Part shown: positions 53,667 through 61,081 of the stretch, piece after piece
How the letters are laid out: each line of letters starts with the position of its first letter
How positions within the stretch are numbered: the first letter of the stretch is position 1
NCBI GenBank assembly: GCA_910577675.1
Contig: CAJTOR010000019.1
Span: 5,236 to 69,235 of the forward strand
DNA: 64,000 bases
Reading direction: 5' to 3'
Source of the DNA: an uncultured Lachnospiraceae bacterium
Lineage (GTDB): Bacteria > Bacillota > Clostridia > Lachnospirales > Lachnospiraceae
Made by a program: the position numbers and the translations under genes
Notes under the pieces: model-generated
Seen by the model: the letters and a program-made list of their open reading frames with translations, nothing else
What the model was told of the DNA's origin: nothing
Database searches by the model: none

Positions 53667-54530
53667 ATGGGTGTGATACGGCTTGAACATGTGGAAAAGA
53701 AACTGGGTAATTTCAGGCTTTCAGATATTTCTTTTGTGCTGCCAGAAGGATATATCCTTGGGCTGGTCGGGGCAAACGGGTCGGGAAAGAGTACGCTGAT
53801 ACGCCTTATAATGGGACTGTATGGGGCGGATGCAGGGGAAATCTCGGTGCTCGGGGCAAACCCGAAAACGCAGGAGGCGCAGGTAAAAGACCAGATTGGT
53901 TTTGTGCTTCCCCGGGAGATATTTGCGGGGGGATGTACACTTAAAAGCAATGCGGACAGGTACGGGAAATATTATACCGGATATGATCCGGGCGTTTTTA
54001 AGAATTACTGCGGGCGTTTTGGATTGTCCATGGAGCGGCCATTAGGGAAACTTTCACGGGGGGAAAAACTGAAATTCCAGCTGGCTTTTGCACTTTCGCA
54101 CGCGCCGAAACTTTTGCTTCTCGATGAGCCCAGTGCGAATTTTGACCCGGAATTCAGGGAGGATTTTTTCAGGATTATCAGGGAATTTATTTCGGACGGG
54201 GAACATGGGGTGGTGCTTGCCACCCATCTGATTCCTGATCTTGAGAGGATTGCGGATTATGTTGCGATGCTTGATGGAGGGAAGCTGGTTTTTTGTATGG
54301 AGCGCACAAAACTTGAGGATTCCTACAGGATTGTTTCCGGGGAGGCGTACAAATTGCGCCTGATTCCGAAAGAAAGGGTGATTGCCATGGAAAGCTATGA
54401 GTACGGCGCACGCGCTTTTGTAAAGCACAGCAAACATGCAGTCTATGACCCGGAACTTTGTGTGAGTGTGCCGACACTTAAAGAAATTATGTATTACCAT
54501 GCGAAAAAAGAGGGAGGTAGGCATTTATGA
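53667..54530 (+). CDS. ABC transporter ATP-binding protein
   Basis: A 287-residue ATPase of a YtrA/GntR-associated exporter. Walker A GANGSGKST near 35, Q-loop FVLPREIFAG, signature LSRGEKLKFQ near 129, Walker B LLLLDEPSANF near 150 and H-loop ATHLI near 190. The ABC signature is LSRGE rather than LSGGQ, as in YtrB-like exporters. The C-terminal extension (about 215-287) is of unknown role. GAGGGGGA precedes ATG 53667. It overlaps the next gene by four bases. First gene of a unit with a membrane partner and its regulator. Confidence 0.93.
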   Translation: MGVIRLEHVEKKLGNFRLSDISFVLPEGYILGLVGANGSGKSTLIRLIMGLYGADAGEISVLGANPKTQEAQVKDQIGFVLPREIFAGGCTLKSNADRYGKYYTGYDPGVFKNYCGRFGLSMERPLGKLSRGEKLKFQLAFALSHAPKLLLLDEPSANFDPEFREDFFRIIREFISDGEHGVVLATHLIPDLERIADYVAMLDGGKLVFCMERTKLEDSYRIVSGEAYKLRLIPKERVIAMESYEYGARAFVKHSKHAVYDPELCVSVPTLKEIMYYHAKKEGGRHL

Positions 54531-55237
54531 TGTGGAGGATGGTTCTGGATGACCTGTACTATGGGCTTAAATCCGGATTTAAGTATATTTCAAAGTATTT
54601 TATGTGTTACTTATTTATCTATTTTCTTGGTATTTTACCGCTGACAATGAAGGTTCCGGGGCGGTATCTTCCGCTTTATTATGCGGGTATGGTGCCAATG
54701 ATACTTGCAATTTTTCTTACAATTATATATGGGGAGGATGTAGGGGCACTGTTTTTTTGTCCATTTTCTGAATCTGACAGAAAGCAGTATTTTTTGATTT
54801 CCTGGGGGATGCGAGTTTTACTTCCCACCCTGTCCTGCCTGCTATTTGAGGGTGTATTCTGTGTGATGGGTTTCATTTCGCCTAAAAGTGCCTTTCTCTG
54901 CCTGCTTACCGTAATGTTCTTTTCAGCGGTTATGGGGTTGCAGAGAGGTTTTATGAACCGCAGTGCGGCAAAGCAAAACAGGATATCGTCCGGTTTTTTG
55001 GTGTGCGAGGTTGTAATCCTGTTCCTTGGAATTATTACAATGTGTTTTCTGGGAGCGGTTGTTGGCGATATGGAGGAGCCGAGGTTTACGGGGATGGAAG
55101 TGGAAATTATGCTGGTATTGTTTTTTTTGCATGGAGTGGCGGCGATTTTTGTAATATTGAGATATGTTAAGCCTGCAATGGAGTATATTATCTATTATGA
55201 GAAGGTGGAAAGGGGAAAAGAATCCAGTGCGGATTGA
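54527..55237 (+). CDS. ABC-2-type membrane permease-like protein
   Basis: A 236-residue integral membrane protein with about six spans (roughly residues 18-40, 48-70, 85-110, 112-135, 160-185, 195-220). The short loops and VGALFFCPFSESDRKQYFLI fit an ABC-2 permease of a YtrC/D-type exporter. The start ATGATG overlaps the stop of the ATPase gene, so the two are coupled and likely form one complex. The substrate is unknown; similar operons respond to cell-wall antibiotics in other Firmicutes. Confidence 0.85.
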   Translation: MMWRMVLDDLYYGLKSGFKYISKYFMCYLFIYFLGILPLTMKVPGRYLPLYYAGMVPMILAIFLTIIYGEDVGALFFCPFSESDRKQYFLISWGMRVLLPTLSCLLFEGVFCVMGFISPKSAFLCLLTVMFFSAVMGLQRGFMNRSAAKQNRISSGFLVCEVVILFLGIITMCFLGAVVGDMEEPRFTGMEVEIMLVLFFLHGVAAIFVILRYVKPAMEYIIYYEKVERGKESSAD

Positions 55238-55254
55238 ACGGTGATAAAGGGACT

Positions 55255-55629
55255 ATGAAAATATTAATTCGGACACAGGGGACGCTCGCAATTTATGAAC
55301 AGATTGTGGATCAGCTTAAAAATGCCATTGTAACCGGGGAACTGAAGGCGGGTGAGGCACTTCCTTCCATCCGGGCGCTTGCCGGGGAATTGGAGGTCAG
55401 TGTGATTACAACAAAGCGGGCTTATGAAGAACTTGAGAAGGAAGGTTTGGTTCGAGCGGTGCCGGGCAAAGGGTTTTATGTATGTGAGCACAATAAAGAT
55501 TATTTAAAGGAAAAACAGTATGTCAGCCTTGAGCGGCGGATGGCAGAAATTTTGGCTGACTGCCGCAAGGCGGGGATGGGGAAGGAGGATGTTCTTGATA
55601 TGGTGGCGGCACTGTTTGAACCTGTTTAA
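55255..55629 (+). CDS. Short GntR regulator of YtrA type
   Basis: A 124-residue repressor-type protein. The winged helix (about 9-75) has IYEQIVDQLKNAIVTGELKA, then LPSIRALAGELEVSVITTKR and AYEELEKEGLVRAVPGKGFY. The C-terminal tail is short (about 45 residues) with no large effector domain, as in the YtrA subgroup. ATG 55255 follows AAAGGG; TTG at 55234 is possible. It probably represses its own operon through the 50-bp palindrome at 53344-53393, inferred from position and palindrome type. Confidence 0.92.
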   Translation: MKILIRTQGTLAIYEQIVDQLKNAIVTGELKAGEALPSIRALAGELEVSVITTKRAYEELEKEGLVRAVPGKGFYVCEHNKDYLKEKQYVSLERRMAEILADCRKAGMGKEDVLDMVAALFEPV

Positions 55630-55630
55630 A

Positions 55631-55674
55631 GAAATCCCCCGCTTCTAAGCCGTAAAGATGAAAGTGGGGGAAGG
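55631..55674 (+). repeat. Second copy of the CCCCCGCTTC hairpin repeat
   Basis: TCCCCCGCTTCTAA, then GTAAAGATGAAAG and GGGGGAAGG, matching 53415-53459 with few changes. CCCCC and GGGGG form a hairpin. It sits in the gap after the GntR gene. Confidence 0.55.
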
Positions 55675-55710
55675 GCTGGGGCGCTGTTTTATGGGGAAGG
55701 GAAAGATAAT

Positions 55711-56385
55711 ATGCTATTGGAATTTAAAAATGTTACCGGGATAACAAAAGGTTTTAACCTAACAGATATCAGTTTTCAAATACCGGCAGGGTATCTGGTC
55801 GGGCTGGCAGGAAAAAATGGTTCGGGCAAAACAACGCTGCTGCACTATATTGCGGATGGGAAAAAACAATATACCGGTTCCATCCGTTTTCAGGGGGAAG
55901 AGCTGCATAATTCCCATACAAAATTTTTGAACCAAATCGCTTTTGTGGCGGATGAAGCACCGTTTTTTAAGCAGTACAGCGGCAGGCAGAATGCAAAATT
56001 ATTAGCGCCCTTTTATCCGGAATGGGATTGGGATATTTTTTTTAGGGCATCGGAGGAGGTAGATTTATTTTCGGGAAGTAAACAGAAACTGGATATTCCG
56101 CTTGCAAATTTGTCGCGCGGGGAATATCTGCGTTTCCAGATGGTCATTGCGATGGCGCACTGCACAAAACTATACCTGCTCGACGAGGTGACTGGTGGGA
56201 TGGATCCTGTTTTCTGCAGGGAATTTTTCCGGCTGCTTTCCGGTATCCTAATGGGGGGTGACGCTTCTGTTTTGATGGTAACGCATATAGTGGAGGAGCT
56301 AAAGGAGAGGGCGGATTATGTCGGGATTTTGGAGGGTGGGAGACTTAAATCATTTGGGGAAGCGTTTGATGCAGTATTGGTCTAA
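55711..56385 (+). CDS. ABC transporter ATP-binding protein, second
   Basis: A 224-residue ATPase. Walker A GKNGSGKTTLLHYIA near 33, Q-loop FVADEAPFF, signature LSRGEYLRFQ near 133, Walker B LYLLDEVTGGMDP near 155 and H-loop VTHIVEEL near 190. It has the same LSRGE signature as the first ATPase and is its paralogue within the module. GGGAAGGGAAAG precedes the ATG. It pairs with the membrane protein that follows. Confidence 0.92.
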   Translation: MLLEFKNVTGITKGFNLTDISFQIPAGYLVGLAGKNGSGKTTLLHYIADGKKQYTGSIRFQGEELHNSHTKFLNQIAFVADEAPFFKQYSGRQNAKLLAPFYPEWDWDIFFRASEEVDLFSGSKQKLDIPLANLSRGEYLRFQMVIAMAHCTKLYLLDEVTGGMDPVFCREFFRLLSGILMGGDASVLMVTHIVEELKERADYVGILEGGRLKSFGEAFDAVLV

Positions 56386-56555
56386 AATTCCGACGGAAGG
56401 AAAAAGAGGGGGACTGTGAAAAATAATGTGGATACACATATTTTTTACAGGGTTTATTTGTATCTGGAACATAAAAAATAAGTCTTGATCTGACAAGAGA
56501 AATGGAATCGCGGCGTTCTATTTCGTTTCTTAACGTTTTTGGAATGGAGGACTTT

Positions 56556-57128
56556 ATGGGGAAGAAGGCTGTGAAAACAGGAAGGATGGGGCAGGTGGCA
56601 GTGGGGGAAAATTTTAGGACGGGAAAGAAGAATAAAAAGGGGGAAGAAGAAAGCCTGGCAAGGGATAAGATTATGGCATTTGACCGCGAATGGGTGAAAA
56701 TAGATGAGGACTCTAAACTTGCGGCAAAAATAGTGTATGTTATTTTGGGTGCCCTGGGATGTCTTATGATGTTTTTTCCAGTGGGTTCTTCTATTTATCA
56801 GGGTTCCCCGATATTTTTTTTGTTCACATGGATGTTTCTTTATGCGGCTGTGGTTTTTAAGATGCAGCCGTATATCTATGCACCCGGGGAGGGGAAGAGG
56901 ATTGTTACGCTGCTTGCCTATGTTCCGGTGGATAAAAAAATGCTGTGCTGTATCCGGCGGGAAATTCTGCGCCGCTATCTGTTTAAAGTCGGCGCGGTAT
57001 GTTTCGTGTTTCAGCAGGCTGGCGCGCTGCTTTGGGGTGGATGGACGGTAGTGAACCTGCTTTATCCGTTTGGAGTGGTTTTGTCGCTGTATCTTTTCGG
57101 GGCACTCCATATTGGCAGCGGGGCATGA
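56556..57128 (+). CDS. Membrane protein, probable permease partner
   Basis: A 190-residue protein with a long basic N-terminal head (about 1-55, MGKKAVKTGRMGQVAVGENF) and four predicted spans (about 62-82, 90-112, 146-165, 168-188). ATG 56556 with TGGAGG upstream is preferred over ATG 56502. The cytoplasmic loop VDKKMLCCIRREILRRYLFK resembles the loop of small ABC-2 permeases. No family is recognised; position after the second ATPase suggests it is that transporter's membrane part. Confidence 0.7.
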   Translation: MGKKAVKTGRMGQVAVGENFRTGKKNKKGEEESLARDKIMAFDREWVKIDEDSKLAAKIVYVILGALGCLMMFFPVGSSIYQGSPIFFLFTWMFLYAAVVFKMQPYIYAPGEGKRIVTLLAYVPVDKKMLCCIRREILRRYLFKVGAVCFVFQQAGALLWGGWTVVNLLYPFGVVLSLYLFGALHIGSGA

Positions 57129-57229
57129 CCGGATGGGAAGATTTTAGATTTTCCTGTACTTATTGTTTAAAATATGCTACAATAATTTGACAAACAGGTT
57201 CTATTCTAAAGTCAAAGGCGGTGGTGTAG

Positions 57230-58333
57230 CTGATAATACGGAAATATTTCTCAATAAGAAGGGTTTTACCGGGAATGATAATTGACCAGTCCATTATTGA
57301 TCGGGCAGGACGGGTGCTGATTGCAAAAAAAAGTGTCCTTGATGATTATGCAATCGAAGCGCTGAAAAAAATGGGGGTGCCGGGCATTTATGTCCGGGAA
57401 GGGGAAGAAAATGCCAGGGATATGGTGAAAAACGTACCACTTTCTATGGCGATGCAGGAGAAGTTTGAAAAAGCATACAAGAAGGATCTTGCGAAGGTCA
57501 AGCTTTCGGAGAGCGTGAGAAAGCGCGTTGAGGAGGGGATTAAGTATCTTTATCAGGATGTGAATTCCCCGGATTTTACTGACGCGACAAAGACGGTTAC
57601 GAACGATTTAATGCGGGCGATCGACGACAATGATGCGGTTGCGGTCGATATCAGTGCACTTAAAGTAAGCGATGAATATACATTTAAGCACAGCGTGGAT
57701 GTTGCAACCATGTCAATGATTGTAGCTAAACGTTACGGCTTTGATGAGAAGCAGGTATATGAGATCGGTATCTCGGGACTTTTGCATGATATCGGAAAGT
57801 CAAAGATTCCTGACGAAGTACTAAATAAGGCAGGTAAACTTACGGACGAGGAATTTGCAGTGATGAAAAAACATTCCGTGTTTGGCTATCACATCTTGAC
57901 GGACAAAGACGATTTGTCAGGTGATATCAGGCTTGGAGTGCTCCAGCACCACGAGAAATTAAATGGCAAAGGTTATCCGCTCGGTATTGAAATGCCGAGG
58001 ATAAGCCCGTTTGCCCGGATTATTTCGGTGGTTGATATTTATGATGCACTTGTGACGGAGCGCCCGTACAAGAAGGCATTTTCGCCGCGGGACGCGGTGG
58101 AGATGATTATGTCCATGACAAGCGAACTCGATGTGGATGTGATGCGCTGTTTTATGGAGAGTGTCATCCTCTACCCTGTGGGAACGGATGTGGAGCTAAG
58201 CAATGGGGAGAATGCCAGGGTTGTCGAGAACAGCCCTTTCACCGTGCTGCGCCCGAAAGTGCTGGGGCTTACAACGGGAAAGGTGTATGACTTAGCGAAT
58301 GATTTGGGGTGCGCGAATATTATTATCTTGTAA
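57230..58333 (+). CDS. HD-GYP domain protein with apparent CTG start
   Basis: A putative c-di-GMP phosphodiesterase of 367 residues. Family members begin with a beta-rich N-terminal domain of the form S-[VI]-x-x-[LV]-x-PGM-[IV]. Here this reads FSIRRVLPGMIIDQS, upstream of the first ATG at 57275. The frame opens after TAG at 57227, and CTG 57230 follows AAAGGCGGTGG. HD-GYP motifs: GLLHDIGKSKIPDEVLNKAG, MKKHSVFGYHIL, LQHHEKLNGKGYP and ERPYKKAFSPRDAVEM. A C-terminal domain (about 300-367) ends LANDLGCANIIIL. Start codon is inferred; ATG 57275 is the fallback. Confidence 0.85.
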   Translation: MIIRKYFSIRRVLPGMIIDQSIIDRAGRVLIAKKSVLDDYAIEALKKMGVPGIYVREGEENARDMVKNVPLSMAMQEKFEKAYKKDLAKVKLSESVRKRVEEGIKYLYQDVNSPDFTDATKTVTNDLMRAIDDNDAVAVDISALKVSDEYTFKHSVDVATMSMIVAKRYGFDEKQVYEIGISGLLHDIGKSKIPDEVLNKAGKLTDEEFAVMKKHSVFGYHILTDKDDLSGDIRLGVLQHHEKLNGKGYPLGIEMPRISPFARIISVVDIYDALVTERPYKKAFSPRDAVEMIMSMTSELDVDVMRCFMESVILYPVGTDVELSNGENARVVENSPFTVLRPKVLGLTTGKVYDLANDLGCANIIIL

Positions 58334-58415
58334 GGGGTAAGGGTTACTGGACCGGGAATAGTCAATGCAGGTGGGGATATGAAAATTTCTTTGACAACTC
58401 AGTTTAAAAACCCCC

Positions 58416-58444
58416 TTGACACTTTTAAGATTGCCCGCTATAAT
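58416..58444 (+). promoter_or_regulatory. Promoter of the glyS T-box leader
   Basis: TTGACA (58416-58421), a 17-base spacer and TATAAT (58439-58444). Confidence 0.85.
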
Positions 58445-58451
58445 ATCCTTA

Positions 58452-58791
58452 CAGAATGTAAAAATGCATTGATCGGAATTAGTACATGTGCAGCAGTGGT
58501 TCAGAGAGAAGGCAAAAATGGCGGTGTTGATACGGGGAATCCCACCCGCCGTTTACGGTGAGAGTCTTCCCACAATGGCATGGAAGGCATCCGGGAGCAT
58601 TCCTTTTGAAAAGAAAAATCCTGATGATTCTTTGGCAGAGGCATCGCCGGATTTTTTTGTGAGTAGAAGGGAACGGTTTCCACCGTTATATGGAAGCGGC
58701 TGTATGGCTGGTCGGAGTGCAGAGAAATCTGAATTTAGGTGGTACCACGGACTTGTGTTCGCCCTAAGCGTTGAGCTTGGGGCGTTTTTTT
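58452..58791 (+). promoter_or_regulatory. T-box riboswitch controlling glyS
   Basis: The T-box core AGGTGGTACCACGG at 58737-58750 is followed by a terminator with arms CGCCCTAAGC (58760-58769) and GCTTGGGGCG (58775-58784) and seven Ts. It senses the charging of tRNA-Gly. I could not fix the specifier codon. An open frame through the leader (58488-58922) is not a gene. Confidence 0.93.
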
Positions 58792-58875
58792 ATGCACAGA
58801 CTGGTGCAGGGAACGATTCTTACAAGGTTATTTGCAGGCTGACCACCCAGGAGGACTTAGAGATTTGTTGTACAC

Positions 58876-58908
58876 GGCTATTTGTGCTGGGAACGTCACA
58901 AATAAGCC
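58876..58908 (+). promoter_or_regulatory. Inverted repeat between T-box and glyS
   Basis: GGCTATTTGTG (58876-58886) and CACAAATAAGCC (58897-58908) pair with one bulge. GGCTATTTGTG is also found in the xylanase upstream region at 26625. Confidence 0.45.
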
Positions 58909-58989
58909 CCGATCTGACATAAGGAAACTGTACTCGAAAATTTTCTTGCGGTTCCTTAAATGTAAACGTTCTCAGAATGGAGGATTATT

Positions 58990-60378
58990 ATGGAAAAGAC
59001 TATGGAAAAAATCGTGGCGCTTGCAAAGGCAAGAGGGTTTGTGTACGCGGGTTCCGAGATTTACGGGGGGCTTGCGAACACATGGGATTACGGCAATCTC
59101 GGTGTGGAACTGAAAAATAATGTGAAGAAGGCATGGTGGCAGAAGTTTGTGATGGAAAGCCCGTACAATGTCGGTGTGGACTGCGCGATTCTGATGAATC
59201 CGCAGACATGGGTGGCATCCGGGCACCTGGGCGGTTTTTCTGACCCATTAATGGACTGCAAGGGCTGCCACGAGCGTTTCAGGGCGGATAAACTGATTGA
59301 GGACTGGTGCGCGGAAAATAATTTTGAACTTTCCGAAACGGTCGATGCATGGAGCAACGAAAAAATGCAGGACTTTGTAAAGAACCATGAAATCTGCTGC
59401 CCGAGCTGCGGCAAAAGGGATTTTACGGAGATCCGCCAGTTTAACCTGATGTTTAAAACATTCCAGGGTGTGACCGAGGATGCAAAGAATACAGTTTACC
59501 TGCGCCCGGAAACGGCACAGGGAATTTTTGTAAACTTTAAAAATGTGCAGAGGACTTCCCGGAAGAAGGTGCCATTTGGTATTGGGCAGATTGGGAAATC
59601 TTTCCGCAACGAGATTACTCCGGGCAATTTTACGTTCCGCACAAGGGAGTTTGAGCAGATGGAGCTTGAATTTTTCTGCAAGCCTGGCACGGATCTCGAA
59701 TGGTTCCAGTACTGGCGCGGTTTCTGCCGCGACTGGCTGCTTTCCCTCGGCATAAAGGAAGATGAGATGCGCCTGCGCGACCATTCGCCGGAGGAACTCT
59801 GCTTCTACAGCAAGGGTACGACCGATATTGAATTCCTGTTCCCATTTGGCTGGGGTGAGCTCTGGGGGATTGCTGACCGCACGGATTATGACCTGACACA
59901 GCACCAGAATACTTCCGGGCAGGATATGTCTTATTTTGATGACGAAACGCAGGAGAAGTATGTTCCTTATGTAATTGAGCCGTCGCTCGGCGCGGACCGT
60001 GTGACGCTTGCCTTCCTCTGCGCGGCATATGACGAGGAGGAATTGGAGGGCGGCGAGATGCGCACGGTGCTCCATTTCCATCCGGCGCTTGCCCCGGTAA
60101 AGATCGGTGTGCTGCCGCTTTCCAAAAAACTTAACGAGGGTGCGGAGAAGATTTATGCCGAGCTGTCGAAAAAGTATAACTGCGAGTTCGACGACCGCGG
60201 GAATATCGGCAAGCGCTACCGCAGGCAGGACGAGATCGGCACACCATTCTGCATCACCTATGATTTCGATTCTGAAACGGATCATGCGGTGACAGTGCGC
60301 GACCGTGATACGATGGCACAGGAGCGCGTAAAGATTGAGGATTTAAAAGCATACTTCGAGGATAAATTTGACTTTTAA
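58990..60378 (+). CDS. glyS: Glycyl-tRNA synthetase, alpha-2 type
   Basis: Charges tRNA-Gly; 462 residues, the homodimeric Gram-positive type. N-terminal GFVYAGSEIYGGLANTWDYG and LKNNVKKAWWQKFV form the class II start. Motif 2 is FRNEITPGNFTFRTREFEQM near 215, the glycine-pocket segment ELWGIADRTDYDL near 295, and motif 3 IEPSLGADRVTLAFL near 330. The anticodon domain begins near 360 (APVKIGVLPLSKKL). A four-cysteine set, CKGCHERF and CCPSCGKRDF, lies in the insertion. TGGAGGA precedes ATG 58990. Preceded by the T-box. Confidence 0.98.
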   Translation: MEKTMEKIVALAKARGFVYAGSEIYGGLANTWDYGNLGVELKNNVKKAWWQKFVMESPYNVGVDCAILMNPQTWVASGHLGGFSDPLMDCKGCHERFRADKLIEDWCAENNFELSETVDAWSNEKMQDFVKNHEICCPSCGKRDFTEIRQFNLMFKTFQGVTEDAKNTVYLRPETAQGIFVNFKNVQRTSRKKVPFGIGQIGKSFRNEITPGNFTFRTREFEQMELEFFCKPGTDLEWFQYWRGFCRDWLLSLGIKEDEMRLRDHSPEELCFYSKGTTDIEFLFPFGWGELWGIADRTDYDLTQHQNTSGQDMSYFDDETQEKYVPYVIEPSLGADRVTLAFLCAAYDEEELEGGEMRTVLHFHPALAPVKIGVLPLSKKLNEGAEKIYAELSKKYNCEFDDRGNIGKRYRRQDEIGTPFCITYDFDSETDHAVTVRDRDTMAQERVKIEDLKAYFEDKFDF

Positions 60379-60394
60379 GGGGGATGTTATTGGA

Positions 60395-60829
60395 GTGGAA
60401 ACATTATCGGCTGTCCTTGGCTATCTAGAAGAAACCCTGGACCGGTACAGAGAAAAGATCACGGGGGAGCAGTATGATACTGCTCTCTCTGTGATACAAA
60501 AGTTTAATTCCTGGCAGGAAGGACGGGTATTTTCTGCCGAGGAGCTTTATACTTTGATTATCTGTGATGATGAGGAAGAGGGAATTTTCGATTATGCGGA
60601 ATCAGGATTTATTCCTGGGGAAGAAGAAATCCATATTATGTGGGAGATGGTTCTGTCCGTCCTTATGACCGTGGTGCGGGTTGCATTTGAGGAGGAGGAT
60701 TTGCCGTACCAGCAGGATTTAGAATGTATCCAGATAGAACAGCTTAACAGTTTTTACGGGCATATTCTGGATGGAAAAATGGATACAGTGCAGTTGTATG
60801 ACTATTTTTGCAGGCAGGTATGTTTATAG
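60395..60829 (+). CDS. Hypothetical acidic protein after glyS
   Basis: A 144-residue cytoplasmic protein, unrecognised. GTG 60395 follows GGGGGAT and TTGGA; a TTG at 60368 inside the glyS tail is also possible. It is helical and strongly acidic: LGYLEETLDRYREKITGEQY, LIICDDEEEGIFDYAESGFI and FEEEDLPYQQDLECIQIEQL. No charged catalytic set stands out. It is 16 bases after glyS and probably shares its transcript. Function unknown; its position alone does not show a role. Confidence 0.6.
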   Translation: METLSAVLGYLEETLDRYREKITGEQYDTALSVIQKFNSWQEGRVFSAEELYTLIICDDEEEGIFDYAESGFIPGEEEIHIMWEMVLSVLMTVVRVAFEEEDLPYQQDLECIQIEQLNSFYGHILDGKMDTVQLYDYFCRQVCL

Positions 60830-60893
60830 GGGGCTTTCAATCTTTTATTTTCCTGTATTTCGCAAATTTTTTGAGGAAATGGAAAAAAGGTGT

Positions 60894-60921
60894 TTCCAAG
60901 GAAAAATTTCTATGTTATAAT
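60894..60921 (+). promoter_or_regulatory. Probable promoter of ppdK
   Basis: TTCCAA (60894-60899), a 16-base spacer and TATAAT (60916-60921). Confidence 0.5.
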
Positions 60922-60924
60922 AAG

Positions 60925-61059
60925 TTTTGACGACTGGGAAGGCGTTTCTTTTGGCATGTCAGGAGAACAGTAGTTCGGGCATTTATGGATTAGGATATTC
61001 GCAGCCATCTGGTGAGGATGGCGCGGCAGGACAGGCCGTAAGGCGCAGGGCAGTCAAAA
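60925..61059 (+). ncRNA. Structured leader RNA of ppdK
   Basis: A 135-base leader closed by TTTTGAC (60925-60931) pairing with GTCAAAA (61053-61059); GACTG/CAGTC extends or shifts the pairing. Inside are small hairpins such as GCCATC/GGATGGC (near 61005) and GCCGTAAGGC (near 61035). The GGGAAGGC and CAGGAGA strings recall part of a cobalamin riboswitch, but the full core is missing. Class unknown. Confidence 0.45.
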
Positions 61060-61081
61060 TTCATTAGGAGGTAATTTTTCA

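Noticed and set aside
58488..58922. 144-residue open frame upstream of glyS
   Set aside because: It runs through the T-box core and terminator of the glyS leader; not a gene.
59248..60285. 345-residue minus-strand frame in glyS
   Set aside because: Antisense of a certain gene; no start signals.
60930..61060. Cobalamin riboswitch before ppdK
   Set aside because: Only GGGAAGGC and CAGGAGA strings match; the 5' half of the core would lie before the transcription start.
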